From Phycisphaeraceae bacterium (GTDB taxonomy: Bacteria; Planctomycetota; Phycisphaerae; Phycisphaerales; UBA1924): a stretch of 64,000 nucleotides of DNA. Positions 24,812 to 33,084 of this stretch are shown here, in pieces (the stretch's first letter is position 1; every line of letters begins with the position of its first letter). The position numbers were made by a program, and so were the translations under genes. The stretch covers positions 930,001 to 994,000 of the forward strand of contig CP054186.1 of NCBI GenBank assembly GCA_015200025.1. Direction: 5' to 3'. The notes below the pieces were generated by a model, which saw nothing but the letters and a program-made list of their open reading frames with translations, made no database searches and had not been told where the DNA came from.

Positions 24812-26125
24812 ATGAACATCCTCCTCACCACCATGGGCTCCCACGGCGACGTCCTCCCCTTCGTCGCCCTCGCCCGCGAGTTGCGACGACGGGGGCACGC
24901 CCCGCTGCTGCTCATCAACCCCGCGTTCCGCCGGCTCGCCAACGACGCGGGGATCCCGTGCACGCCCCTGGGTGAGCCGACCGAGGTCCGCGATCTGGCC
25001 CGCGACACCCCGGGGATCATGCACCACCGCGAGGGAAGCCGGCTCGTCCTGAGACGGTTTGTCGTCCCCTTCACCCGCCCCGTCCACGACCGGATCGTCG
25101 ACCTCCACCGCGACCGACCCTTCCACGCGATCGTCTCGCACCCGATCTGCTTCGGCGCCCCGCTCGCGGCCGAACGCATCAGCGTCCCGACCGTGAACGC
25201 CGCGCTCTCGCCCATGATGTGGCTCTCGCCCTCCGACACCCTGGGCCCGCCCCCCGGTCTCCACCTCTTGCCCGACATCGTCGCGCAGCCGCTGATGAGG
25301 CTCCTGCTCAAGCCCATGCTCCGCGCCGTGGCCGACGACGACCTCAACCGCGAGCGGCGTTCGCTGGGCTTCCCCGCGCAGCGCGACGCGCTGCTGACCG
25401 CCAACCGATCCGGGGACCTGTGCCTGGGGCTGTGGTCCCCGGTGCTTCGCCCGCTGCTGGCGGACGACCCGCCCAACGCGGTGGTCTGCGGGTTCCCATG
25501 GAACGACCGCGACGCCGAGCGTGAGCACGCCGTGCAGGACTTCGAGGCTTTCCTCTCGCGAGGCGAGCCGCCGATCCTGTTCACCCTCGGGACCGCCGCC
25601 GTGCACACGCCCGGCCCGTTCTACCACGAGGCCGCTCGGGCCTGCGCCCTGCTGGGCCGGCGCGGGATGCTGCTCATCGGGAACTCGGGGCTGAGGCTCG
25701 AGACGCTCCCGCCGGGCGTGCGCACGTTCACGTACGCCCCCTTCTCCGGGCTCTTGCCCCGCGTCGCCGCGTGCGTCCACCACGGCGGGATCGGCACCAC
25801 CGCCCAGTGCCTCCGCGCCGGGACCCCCGCCCTGATCACACCGCTGGCCCACGACCAGTTCGACAACGCCCGACGGTGCCACGCCCTGGGCGTCTCGCGA
25901 ACCCTCCACCACCGCCGGGTCACCGCGCCCCGGCTCGCCCGGGCGCTCCGCGCCCTGCTCGGCGATCCGCTCGTCGCCCAGCGGGCCCAAGCCATCGCAC
26001 CCCACGTCGCCGCCGAGCACGGGGCCTCGGGTGCCGCCGAGGCCATCGAATCGCTCGTCCGAGGCACACATACCGAGTATTTTATGAACAAAACTACCTT
26101 ATCCGCACTTACGGCACAGCGTTGA
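24812..26125 (+). CDS. UGT/GT1-like glycosyltransferase
   Basis: 437 residues of GT-B fold. The N-terminal glycine-rich loop is MNILLTTMGSHGDVLPFVAL. The C-terminal donor domain has ILFTLGTAAV, then CVHHGGIGTTAQCLRAGTPAL and ITPLAHDQFDNARR, the plant-UGT-like signature seen in bacterial sterol, macrolide and glycolipid transferases. It should move a sugar from an NDP-sugar to a lipid or small hydrophobic acceptor. There is no signal peptide. The ATG at 24812 starts the first beta strand. The last 25 codons run into an AT-richer segment (26070-26180) and do not look conserved, so the 3' end may have been altered by a local insertion or junction. Confidence 0.85.
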   Translation: MNILLTTMGSHGDVLPFVALARELRRRGHAPLLLINPAFRRLANDAGIPCTPLGEPTEVRDLARDTPGIMHHREGSRLVLRRFVVPFTRPVHDRIVDLHRDRPFHAIVSHPICFGAPLAAERISVPTVNAALSPMMWLSPSDTLGPPPGLHLLPDIVAQPLMRLLLKPMLRAVADDDLNRERRSLGFPAQRDALLTANRSGDLCLGLWSPVLRPLLADDPPNAVVCGFPWNDRDAEREHAVQDFEAFLSRGEPPILFTLGTAAVHTPGPFYHEAARACALLGRRGMLLIGNSGLRLETLPPGVRTFTYAPFSGLLPRVAACVHHGGIGTTAQCLRAGTPALITPLAHDQFDNARRCHALGVSRTLHHRRVTAPRLARALRALLGDPLVAQRAQAIAPHVAAEHGASGAAEAIESLVRGTHTEYFMNKTTLSALTAQR

Positions 26126-26127
26126 AG

Positions 26128-26156
26128 TTGATTTTGTCAAGAATCACTTGAATTAT
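26128..26156 (+). promoter_or_regulatory. Predicted promoter of the DUF2089-type regulator gene
   Basis: TTGATT (26128-26133), a 17-base spacer and AATTAT (26151-26156) within a notably AT-rich gap, giving a transcript start about 20 bases before the GTG at 26183. Confidence 0.4.
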
Positions 26157-26162
26157 CCGAAT

Positions 26163-26184
26163 ACGCTTCAATAATCAGAAGCGT
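26163..26184 (+). promoter_or_regulatory. Inverted repeat covering SD-like bases and start codon
   Basis: ACGCTTC (26163-26169) and GAAGCGT (26178-26184) form a perfect 7-bp inverted repeat with an 8-base loop. The right arm contains AGAAG and the first two bases of the GTG start. As RNA it would hide the start; as DNA it could be an operator for the encoded HTH protein. Confidence 0.5.
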
Positions 26185-26533
26185 GAGTTCAACAAATTCA
26201 AATTTTCCGACTCCGGAGCTCAACAAGCACCCGCTCGGGGGACTGCCGCGTGAGGATTTAGACCTGGTGATGCACCTGGTCCTTCGCTCGGGTTCGATCA
26301 AGGACCTGGCGGCCGACTACGGGGTGAGTTACCCGACGATCCGCGTCCGTCTGGACCGGTTGATCGATCGGCTCCGCTCCATCGCCGAAGGGACCACGCC
26401 CGACCCGCTCACCGAGCTGCTCGCCTCGATGGTCGAGCGCGGCGAGCTCTCGCCATCCCACGCCAGACTCATCCGTGACACCGCCCGGCGCGGGCCGAAC
26501 ACCCCCGGGACTCACCAAGGAGAAACGCCATGA
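26183..26533 (+). CDS. DUF2089-like helix-turn-helix regulator
   Basis: 116 residues. The core reads LPREDLDLVMHLVLRSGSIKDLA then YGVSYPTIRVRLDRLIDRL, the compact sigma-like helix-turn-helix of DUF2089-type proteins. The N-terminal zinc ribbon of longer members is missing. The following helical tail (PLTELLASMVERGELS) is typical. The start is a GTG; no ATG is in range. It overlaps the next, membrane-protein gene by 4 bases (ATGA), an arrangement often seen where such a regulator controls its own membrane partner. The gene has a classical promoter and a start-codon hairpin, unlike its leaderless neighbours. Confidence 0.75.
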   Translation: MSSTNSNFPTPELNKHPLGGLPREDLDLVMHLVLRSGSIKDLAADYGVSYPTIRVRLDRLIDRLRSIAEGTTPDPLTELLASMVERGELSPSHARLIRDTARRGPNTPGTHQGETP

Positions 26534-26886
26534 CCGAGTGGTTCACGCCCGAGCAGTCGAACTATTTTGGCGGGTTGGCCGGCGCCGTCGGCGGGACGCT
26601 GTGCGGGCTGACCGGGGCGCTGATGGGCTACCTCGCGCCCAAAGGCAAGGGCAAGACCTTGGTCATGGGGCTGGTCTGGTTCTGGCTCGTCGTCGGCGTC
26701 GGGCTCTTGATCGCGGGGAGCGTGGCGGCGGCGTACGCCCAACCCGGGCACGTCGTCAGGCCCTTTGTGCTCATCGGCGCGATCCTGTCCGTTGTGATGG
26801 GGCCGATGATCCCGGTGATGATCCACCGGTACCGTCAGGCCGAGGCGAGGAAACTCCACGCCACCGAGTTCCGCCGGTCGGGCTGA
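26530..26886 (+). CDS. Small three-helix membrane protein, unknown
   Basis: 118 residues with three predicted membrane helices: about 14-35 (GGLAGAVGGTLCGLTGALMG), 45-67 (LVMGLVWFWLVVGVGLLIAG) and 76-97 (FVLIGAILSVVMGPMIPVMI), and a basic cytoplasmic tail. The first helix is Gly-rich. I recognise no family. The start lies in ATGA overlapping the upstream regulator stop and has an AAGGAG Shine-Dalgarno 8 bases before it. It is presumably expressed and regulated with that HTH gene. Confidence 0.7.
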   Translation: MTEWFTPEQSNYFGGLAGAVGGTLCGLTGALMGYLAPKGKGKTLVMGLVWFWLVVGVGLLIAGSVAAAYAQPGHVVRPFVLIGAILSVVMGPMIPVMIHRYRQAEARKLHATEFRRSG

Positions 26887-26894
26887 ACGACGGG

Positions 26895-27842
26895 TCAGGG
26901 CGCGGGGAACTCGGGCGCCAGGCCTGAGAGCACTCGCCACACGTCGCGGACGACCCAGCTCATGTTCTCGTGCGACCGTGCCGTCGCCGCCCCGATGTGC
27001 GGCATCAGGTGCGCGTTGGGGATCCCCAGCAGCGGGTACGACGCGTCGAAGGGCTCGGGGTCGTGCACGTCCAGCACCGCCGACGCCGAGGGGTGGTCCC
27101 TCAGGAACCTCGCCAACGCCGGCGTGTCGATGACGAACCCTCGGCTCGTGTTGACCAGCACCACGCCGTGCTTGAGGCGGGCGAGCTCGCCCGCGCCGAT
27201 CAGGCCGTGGTTGGACGAACGCCCGTCGACGTGGACCGTCAGCACGTCGCTCTCGGCGAGGAGGCGGTCGTGCGAGACGGGCGTCGCCACGCCGTGCCCC
27301 GGGCCGGGGATCTCGCGCACGTCGTGGTAGATCACGTTCATCCCCAGCGCCCGCCCGGCCCGCGCCACCCGAGACCCGACCTTGCCCAACCCCAGCACGC
27401 CCAGCGTCGAGCCCTCCAGCTGCCTCGGCGCGGTCAGGTCCTTGCGGATCTGGCTCCAGCGTGCGGGTGTCGGCGCGTGGTCGAGGAAGAGCCTGGGGCG
27501 GTACGCGTCGAGGATCACCGCGAGGACCAGCTCCGTCACGGCCGACCCGTTCGCGTCGGGCGTATAGACAACCTCGACGCCCCTCCCCCGGCACGCGGCG
27601 ACGTCGATGTTGTCGAGCCCGACCCCCGCCCGCCCGACCACCCGCAGGTTCGGCGCGCCCGCCAGGAGCGCCGGATCGACCCGCGTGTACGTCCGCACCA
27701 CGAGCCCGTGAGCGTCCGCGAGGGAGTGCTCGAAGGCGGGACGGTTCGACGGGTCCGCACGCACCAGGCGGCACCTCGACCCCAGCCACGCCGAGGCGTG
27801 GTCGGAGAGGTCCTCGGTCTGGAGCACCAGGGGGACGCTCAT
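26895..27842 (-). CDS. D-2-hydroxyacid dehydrogenase (SerA-like)
   Basis: 315 residues. NAD-dependent dehydrogenase fold: VVGRAGVGLDNIDV in the substrate domain, the Rossmann loop LGVLGLGKVGSRVA near residues 144-157, VLVNTSRGFVIDTPAL with the catalytic Arg region, DVHDPEPF with the Glu, and the catalytic His in LMPHIGAATA. This matches 3-phosphoglycerate dehydrogenase-like enzymes lacking the C-terminal ACT domain (full SerA is about 400-530 residues). It could catalyse the first step of serine synthesis or reduce another 2-ketoacid. The start overlaps the stop of the upstream acyltransferase gene (ATGA), so the two are co-translated although no metabolic link is obvious. Confidence 0.85.
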   Translation of the reverse strand: MSVPLVLQTEDLSDHASAWLGSRCRLVRADPSNRPAFEHSLADAHGLVVRTYTRVDPALLAGAPNLRVVGRAGVGLDNIDVAACRGRGVEVVYTPDANGSAVTELVLAVILDAYRPRLFLDHAPTPARWSQIRKDLTAPRQLEGSTLGVLGLGKVGSRVARAGRALGMNVIYHDVREIPGPGHGVATPVSHDRLLAESDVLTVHVDGRSSNHGLIGAGELARLKHGVVLVNTSRGFVIDTPALARFLRDHPSASAVLDVHDPEPFDASYPLLGIPNAHLMPHIGAATARSHENMSWVVRDVWRVLSGLAPEFPAP

Positions 27843-28633
27843 GCGGCGGACTCGGCGCTGGGTCCCCCGGCCCGCCGCGGGCGATCGCCGCGGACCGCCC
27901 CACCCGGCCCCGCCGCTCGCGCCACGGGGTCCTCCACGGGCACCCACCCCGTGGCCTGCGCGAACACCCGACGGAGGTCGTCCGCGATCTCGTGCGCCGA
28001 GAGGTCCCGGCCCGCGTACGACCGGACCGGGAGGGGTCTGAGCGTCGCCCGCGCGGGCGTGAACAGGCTGGCCCACGCGCTCTCGGCGTCCGCCGTTCCC
28101 TCGATCACGATCGGGAGCACCGGCGCCCCGGACCTTTTCACCAAGAGCCCGACCCCGGGGGCGAACGGCTGGATCGTCCCCCGCGGACGCGCGATGCGAC
28201 CCTCCGGGAAGAGCCCGATCACCCCGCCGGCCGACAGGTGCCGGAGCGCCTCTCGGAGCCCAGCGGCGTCCCCCGCGCTGCGGTCGATGGGGATCACCCG
28301 GAGCCACGCCCACAGCCGATCGAACCGCGGGAGCATCATGTCGCGGGCCATCAGCCACCGGACCTCGAACGGGCAGGCGCATTGCACCAGCACCGGATCG
28401 ATCCCCGCCGAATGATTGACCACCACCACCAACGGCCCGGCCTTCTCCCCCGCGGGCAGGAGGTGCGGGTCGATCACCCGGAATCGCTGGATGACGCGGA
28501 CGTACGCCCGCAGCGCGAGATACCCAATCCCATAGGCCGGGTCCTGGCGCGGGTTTTTGAGCGCGGCGCTGGCCACGCGCGCGACGCCCATCCACAGGGC
28601 GGTCGCGAGGATGACCCAGATCGTGGCCGTCAC
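27839..28633 (-). CDS. Lysophospholipid acyltransferase (PlsC family)
   Basis: 264 residues. 1-acylglycerol-3-phosphate-type acyltransferase, which adds an acyl chain in phospholipid synthesis at the inner membrane. An N-terminal hydrophobic segment (TIWVILATALWMGVARVA) anchors it. The catalytic H-x4-D is NHSAGIDP, motif III is LFPEGRIARPRG, and PVLPIVIEGTA follows. Two GTG starts are possible, 28633 and 28648. The first is preferred because TAACAT lies exactly 5 bases upstream, as in other leaderless genes here. The C-terminal 40 residues are Arg, Gly and Ala-rich and probably disordered. It overlaps the dehydrogenase gene by 4 bases. Confidence 0.88.
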   Translation of the reverse strand: MTATIWVILATALWMGVARVASAALKNPRQDPAYGIGYLALRAYVRVIQRFRVIDPHLLPAGEKAGPLVVVVNHSAGIDPVLVQCACPFEVRWLMARDMMLPRFDRLWAWLRVIPIDRSAGDAAGLREALRHLSAGGVIGLFPEGRIARPRGTIQPFAPGVGLLVKRSGAPVLPIVIEGTADAESAWASLFTPARATLRPLPVRSYAGRDLSAHEIADDLRRVFAQATGWVPVEDPVARAAGPGGAVRGDRPRRAGGPSAESAA

Positions 28634-28638
28634 GGGCG

Positions 28639-28644
28639 ATGTTA
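28639..28644 (-). promoter_or_regulatory. Predicted leaderless -10 element of the acyltransferase gene
   Basis: TAACAT on the minus strand, 5 bases before the GTG at 28633. It lies downstream of part of the longer open frame, so it decides the start. Confidence 0.4.
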
Positions 28645-28764
28645 GCACTTACAAAGCAGGATTTCGACCAGAACCGAGATCCACGATTTCCCCGGACGCC
28701 GCTCGGCCGGCGTCACATCAACGGAGGCCCGCGCCGGGGAGACCGCCCCGGGATCGCGCCGGGC

Positions 28765-28770
28765 TATCGT
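28765..28770 (+). promoter_or_regulatory. Predicted leaderless -10 element of rarA
   Basis: TATCGT ends 5 bases before the ATG at 28776; no Shine-Dalgarno sequence is present. Confidence 0.45.
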
Positions 28771-28775
28771 GGTTC

Positions 28776-30167
28776 ATGGCGGACCTGTGGGCGTCCAAGC
28801 GTGATGAGCGTCGGCGGGAGGCCGAGCCTTTGGCCGTCCGCATGAGGCCCAGGACCCTCGACGAGTTCGTCGGGCAGGGGCAGATCCTCGGGCCGGGCAA
28901 ACTCCTCCGGCGGATGCTCGACGCGGGGGCGGTCACGAGCCTGATCCTTTACGGCCCCCCGGGCACGGGCAAGACGACCCTGGCCGAGGTGATCGCCTCG
29001 CGGACCAAGCGGCACTTCGAGCGCGAGAACGCCGCGTCGGTCGGGGTCAAGCGCATCCGCGAGATCATCGACGAAGCCTCGGACCGGCTCGGGCGTGACG
29101 GGCGGCGGACGATCCTTTTCCTCGACGAGGTGCACCGCTTCACCCGCGCGCAGCAGGACGTCCTGCTCGCCGACGTGGAGCGGGGGTTGATCACGCTGAT
29201 CGGTGCGACCACGGAGAACCCGCTCTTTGCCGTCAACGCGGCCCTGGTCAGCCGGAGCACGCTGCTGCGGCTCGAACCGCTGACGGAGGACGAGATCAAG
29301 GACGTCCTCCGCCGGGCCGCGGCGGACCCCGAGCGCGGGATGGGGCGTCACGGGGTCACCGTGCTCGACGAGGCCTTGGACCTGTGGGCGCGGGTCTGCG
29401 ACGGGGACGCGAGGCGGGCCTTGACGGCGCTCGAGGTGGCCGTCCTGAGCCTCGCCGGGGAAGGCGGGGTGGGCGGGGCGGGGTCGGGCGAGGGGCTGGT
29501 GATCGACGCCCAAGTCGCCGAGGAGTCCATCCAGCGCAAGGCGGTCGTCTACGACCACACGGGCGACGGGCATTACGACGCGGCGAGCGCGCTGATCAAG
29601 AGCGTGCGAGGGGGCGACCCCGACGCGGGGTTGTATTGGCTCGCCCACATGCTCGCCGCGGGCGAGGACCCGCGGTTCATCGCCCGCCGCATGGCCATCC
29701 TCGCCAGCGAGGACGTGGGCAACGCGGACCCCCAAGCCATCACGCTGGCCGCCGCGGCGTGGACGCTCGTCGAACGAATCGGGATGCCCGAGGCCCGGAT
29801 CACCCTGGCTCAACTGGTCACCTACCTCGCCCTGGCGCCCAAGAGCAACGCGAGCTACACCGCCATCGGGGCCGCGATGGAGGACGTCGAGCACGGGCGC
29901 ACCGCGCCCGTGCCGCTCTACCTGCGGGACCCCAACTCTTCGCCCGTGGCCGGGGGCTCCGGGCGGGGCGTGCGCACGAAGGAGGCCGGCGGGGAGACGT
30001 ACGAGTACTCGCACGACGCCCGGGGCGGGATCACGGGGCAGGATTACCTGGGCGTCGAGCGCGAGTACTACCACCCGACCGACCGGGGCGAGGAGGCGGC
30101 GATGCGTGAGACACTCGAGGAGGTCCGCCGTCTTCGGAAGGCCCGTCGAACGGAGGGCGGGGCGTGA
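28776..30167 (+). CDS. rarA: Replication-associated recombination protein A (AAA+ ATPase)
   Basis: 463 residues. MgsA/RarA/WRNIP1 family ATPase that acts at stalled forks and gaps with SSB and RecA. It shows RPRTLDEFVGQGQILGPGK at the N terminus, Walker A YGPPGTGKTTL (about residues 67-77), Walker B ILFLDEVHRF, sensor GATTENP, and the C-terminal tetramer domain with HYDAASALIKSVRG and RRMAILASEDVG. A Gly-rich loop (GVGGAGSGEG) is inserted between the lid and C-terminal domains. The start is fixed by the conserved opening MADLWASKR and TATCGT upstream. It overlaps the next gene by 4 bases, forming a rarA, 5-formyl-THF cyclo-ligase, L,D-transpeptidase string. Confidence 0.93.
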   Translation: MADLWASKRDERRREAEPLAVRMRPRTLDEFVGQGQILGPGKLLRRMLDAGAVTSLILYGPPGTGKTTLAEVIASRTKRHFERENAASVGVKRIREIIDEASDRLGRDGRRTILFLDEVHRFTRAQQDVLLADVERGLITLIGATTENPLFAVNAALVSRSTLLRLEPLTEDEIKDVLRRAAADPERGMGRHGVTVLDEALDLWARVCDGDARRALTALEVAVLSLAGEGGVGGAGSGEGLVIDAQVAEESIQRKAVVYDHTGDGHYDAASALIKSVRGGDPDAGLYWLAHMLAAGEDPRFIARRMAILASEDVGNADPQAITLAAAAWTLVERIGMPEARITLAQLVTYLALAPKSNASYTAIGAAMEDVEHGRTAPVPLYLRDPNSSPVAGGSGRGVRTKEAGGETYEYSHDARGGITGQDYLGVEREYYHPTDRGEEAAMRETLEEVRRLRKARRTEGGA

Positions 30168-30790
30168 ACGACGCGGCGCTCGACCGCCTCAAGCGCGAGA
30201 CCCGGGACCTGGTCAAGGCCCGCCTCGCCGCGATGAGCGACGCGGAACGCCGCGCCGGGTCCGCGGCGGCCTGCGCGCGCGTGCTGACGCTCGATCGGAT
30301 CACGGCGCTCGGACGGGGGGCGGCCGTGCTGTCCTACGCGCCGATGGGCGTCGAGGTCGACGTGCGAGAGATCGGGCGGGCGCTCCTGCGGCGGGGGGTG
30401 ACGGTCTGCCTGCCCAGGGTGGATTGGGGCCACAGCACGATGACGGCGGTGCGGGTCGAGAGCGTGGACCACGGACTGGTCTCGGGGCGCCGCGGGGTGG
30501 CCGAGCCCCCCGACGGGGAGGAGATCGAGCCCGGGGGGCTGGCTGTGATCGTGGTACCGGGCGTGGCGTTCGACGCGTCGTGCGTCCGGCTCGGGCGCGG
30601 GGGCGGGTTCTATGATCGCTTCCTGGGGAAGCCCGGGGTCCGGGCTTTCACGATCGGGATCGGGTACGACGAACAGGTCGTCCCGCGGACGCCCGCGGAG
30701 GACGCGGACGCGAGGATGGACGCGGTGGTGACGCCCGGACGCGTCTTCACCGCCGGGGCCGGAGAGACGGGCCCGCGCGTGAGCGAGTGA
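30164..30790 (+). CDS. 5-formyltetrahydrofolate cyclo-ligase
   Basis: 208 residues. Converts 5-formyl-THF to 5,10-methenyl-THF using ATP, salvaging a storage folate. It shows the N-terminal basic helix RETRDLVKARLAAM, the substrate strand AVLSYAPMGVEVDV, then VIVVPGVAFDASCVRLGRGG and GFYDRFL, the conserved G-R-G-x-G-F-Y-D nucleotide motif, and GIGYDEQVVP. It starts at a GTG overlapping the rarA stop (GTGA). The length is normal. Some family members act with the 6S RNA locus (ssrS-ygfA) in other bacteria; no such RNA is recognisable here. Confidence 0.92.
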   Translation: MNDAALDRLKRETRDLVKARLAAMSDAERRAGSAAACARVLTLDRITALGRGAAVLSYAPMGVEVDVREIGRALLRRGVTVCLPRVDWGHSTMTAVRVESVDHGLVSGRRGVAEPPDGEEIEPGGLAVIVVPGVAFDASCVRLGRGGGFYDRFLGKPGVRAFTIGIGYDEQVVPRTPAEDADARMDAVVTPGRVFTAGAGETGPRVSE

Positions 30791-30811
30791 TCGAACGTGG
30801 AGAGTTGAACC

Positions 30812-32191
30812 ATGGCGTTGCCTTCACAGACCGAGCGTCAGCACGACGGGCCACGAACGACGTACCACCAGACGTCGCGCGGCGGGAACGGCCCGAACTG
30901 GAAGGGCCTGGGCGGGGCGCTCGTGCTGGTGGCCGCCGCGGTCGGCGGGATCGTCTGGCTGACCTCCGGTGGCGGCTCGCCCTCGTCGGCCCGGGGCGGC
31001 CCCGAGAACGCCGACACGCCCCAGATTGCTCAACACGACGCGACGCCCGCGGGCGGGACGAAAGTCCCGGCGGCCGGGGGCGGCGAGCGGCCGGTCTCAC
31101 CGGGGGTCACCCGCACGCCAACACCCAGCCCCACGCCGTCACCATCTCCCTCGCCCATGACGGACCCGATCGCCAAGGGCCCGGGCGATGTTCAGGGGGC
31201 CGTTCCGAGCAAGGACCCGGTCCGCGAGCAGCCCAGGCCGATCGTCCCCGAGCCGGCCACGCTGACCCCGGGCGCCACCGAGACGGGCAAGCCCCTCCCG
31301 GCGGACGCGACGGGCGGCGGCACCGCGCCCAAAGGCGCGGGCGAGACCACGACGACGCCCCCGGACCCGCAGGGCGCGGCCCCGGTCACGCCGTTGCCGT
31401 CGAGCGACTCGACGCGCGACGTGCGCGACGCGTTGGCCGAGGGTCGGCGGAAGATGTCGGCGGGCGACCCCGTCGGCGCGCGGACGTCGTTCAGTCGGGT
31501 GCTGACCTCGGGGCGTGCGTCGTCGGCTGACGAGGCCGACGCGAGGGCGAGCCTCGCTCGGATCAACGAGGACCTGTTCTTCTCAACGACGGTTACGCCG
31601 GGCGACCCGATGACGGACACGTACGTGGTCAAGTCGGGGGATCGGTACGGGGCGATCGTGCGGGACCTGCAACTGCTGGTGGATTGGCGGTTGCTCGAGC
31701 GGCTCAACAAGACGCCGCCGGAGCGGCTCAAGATCGGGCAGAAGCTCAAGGTCGTGCGCGGGCCGTTCCACGCGGTGGTGGACAAGAGCGAGTACCGGGT
31801 CGATGTTTTCTGGGGCCCGCCGCGGGACGAATCGTCGTGGGTGTTCGTGGCGTCGTACCGGGTGGGGCTGGGCGCCAACGACTACACACCGGTGGGGCGG
31901 TTCCGCGTGAGGGCGAACGGGAAGCACGTGGACCCGTCGTGGACCGACCCGAGGAACGGTCAACGGTTCGCGGGCGGCGACCCCAAGAACCCGATCGGGA
32001 ACCGCTGGATCGCCATCGAGGGTGAGGGCGAGGCGGCCAAGTACAAGGGGTTCGGGCTGCACGGGACCATCGAGCCCGAATCGATCGGGAAGCAGATGTC
32101 GCTGGGGTGCGTGAGGCTGGCGTCGGGCGACATCGAGGTGGTGTACGAGCTGCTCACCGAAGGTGTCAGCCAGGTCGTGATCCGCCCCTAA
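30812..32191 (+). CDS. LysM and L,D-transpeptidase (YkuD) cell-wall protein
   Basis: 459 residues. A cytoplasmic head, one membrane helix at about residues 32-51 (GLGGALVLVAAAVGGIVWLT), then a Pro/Thr/Ser linker to about residue 200 (TRTPTPSPTPSPSPSP). A helical stretch (VRDALAEGRRKMSAG) and a LysM-like domain (TYVVKSGDRYGAI to KIGQKLKVV) precede the C-terminal YkuD domain. The catalytic motif is GLHGTIEPESIGKQMSLGCVRL with His and Cys in place. It should make 3-3 crosslinks or attach proteins to peptidoglycan, relevant because planctomycetes were long doubted to have a wall. The ATG is preceded by a GGAGAG Shine-Dalgarno sequence. A strong terminator follows. Confidence 0.88.
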   Translation: MALPSQTERQHDGPRTTYHQTSRGGNGPNWKGLGGALVLVAAAVGGIVWLTSGGGSPSSARGGPENADTPQIAQHDATPAGGTKVPAAGGGERPVSPGVTRTPTPSPTPSPSPSPMTDPIAKGPGDVQGAVPSKDPVREQPRPIVPEPATLTPGATETGKPLPADATGGGTAPKGAGETTTTPPDPQGAAPVTPLPSSDSTRDVRDALAEGRRKMSAGDPVGARTSFSRVLTSGRASSADEADARASLARINEDLFFSTTVTPGDPMTDTYVVKSGDRYGAIVRDLQLLVDWRLLERLNKTPPERLKIGQKLKVVRGPFHAVVDKSEYRVDVFWGPPRDESSWVFVASYRVGLGANDYTPVGRFRVRANGKHVDPSWTDPRNGQRFAGGDPKNPIGNRWIAIEGEGEAAKYKGFGLHGTIEPESIGKQMSLGCVRLASGDIEVVYELLTEGVSQVVIRP

Positions 32192-32217
32192 AGGGCCCGG
32201 TCCCTCGTCCATGAAAG

Positions 32218-32243
32218 AAGCCCGGGGCTCGCCCGGGCTTTTT
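32218..32243 (+). terminator. Rho-independent terminator after the YkuD gene
   Basis: Stem AAGCCCGGG (32218-32226) with CCCGGGCTT (32232-32240), a 5-base loop and a run of five T. It lies 27 bases after the stop and ends the rarA operon. Confidence 0.9.
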
Positions 32244-32268
32244 CGTGCGCACGCTGCTGTGATCTCGG

Positions 32269-33084
32269 TCAGGAGCGCTTGCCGAGGAGCCACCCGACGA
32301 TCCCGCAGAGGACGGCGAAGCCCGCGACGCCGCCGACGACGGCCCAGAGGTTGTCGGCGAGGATCTTGAGGGGGCCTTCGGAGGTGCTCATCCCGGTGAG
32401 GACGAGGAGGATGGCAAAGGCGGTGAGGGCGAGGGCGACCAGGGCGCCCAGGGCGAACCCGCCGACGAGGCCCGAGCCGGGGCCGTCGTAGGGCTCGGCG
32501 AAGGCGGCCATGGCGGGGAAGGCCGAGGCGGGCTCGGCGGCCGGGGATTCGAAGAGCGCGCCCGAGGAGGCGGTGTCCATCCCGCCCGAGCCCGGCGCGG
32601 ACTCGTCGGCGGACCCGACGCCGGCGTAGGCCTCTTCGAGGTTGGTCATGCCCACGGCGGTCTCGTCGATATCACGGGTGAGGTCGTAGAGGCCCGAGCC
32701 CGACCCGGACTTGCTCGAGTCGCCCGTGGAGAAGGACGTCGGGGAGGGGGTGACTCGGGTGACGGCGGAGGAATCGGCCTCCTCGGTCGAATCGGCGTCG
32801 AAAATCGAGATCCCGGTCTGTTCTTTGGGGTTGTCGGCGATGCCCGCACCCGAGCCCGAGGAGGCCAGCGAGATGGGCTCGAGTTCACCGGATTCGGCCA
32901 GCGGGATCACCTCATCGCCGGATTTCCCACCCGCGAGCAACTCGATCTGTTCGACCTTGAACATAATGCGGTCACGGTCGCGGAAAACCTCGAGTTCTCG
33001 CCGATCGGCCATGGCCTTCACGTCGTCGGCGGACTTGCCGAGTCGAGCGGCGGCCTCTTCGAGCGAGTAGAACATCTTGGCCAT
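32269..33084 (-). CDS. Excisionase-type HTH protein with C-terminal membrane helices
   Basis: 271 residues. The N-terminus is a winged HTH of the MerR/excisionase kind (MFYSLEEAAARLGKSADDV then RRELEVFRDRDRIMFKVEQ). A disordered acidic Ser/Thr/Gly-rich middle of about 120 residues follows (SGSGAGIADNPKEQTG, SSKSGSGSGLYDL), then two membrane helices at about 205-228 (GGFALGALVALALTAFAILL) and 243-265 (LWAVVGGVAGFAVLCGIVGW). Such a membrane-tethered HTH module is familiar from planctomycete genomes but its target is unknown. The start at 33084 has a GGAG Shine-Dalgarno region. Its start codon overlaps that of the divergent metallophosphoesterase gene. Confidence 0.7.
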   Translation of the reverse strand: MAKMFYSLEEAAARLGKSADDVKAMADRRELEVFRDRDRIMFKVEQIELLAGGKSGDEVIPLAESGELEPISLASSGSGAGIADNPKEQTGISIFDADSTEEADSSAVTRVTPSPTSFSTGDSSKSGSGSGLYDLTRDIDETAVGMTNLEEAYAGVGSADESAPGSGGMDTASSGALFESPAAEPASAFPAMAAFAEPYDGPGSGLVGGFALGALVALALTAFAILLVLTGMSTSEGPLKILADNLWAVVGGVAGFAVLCGIVGWLLGKRS

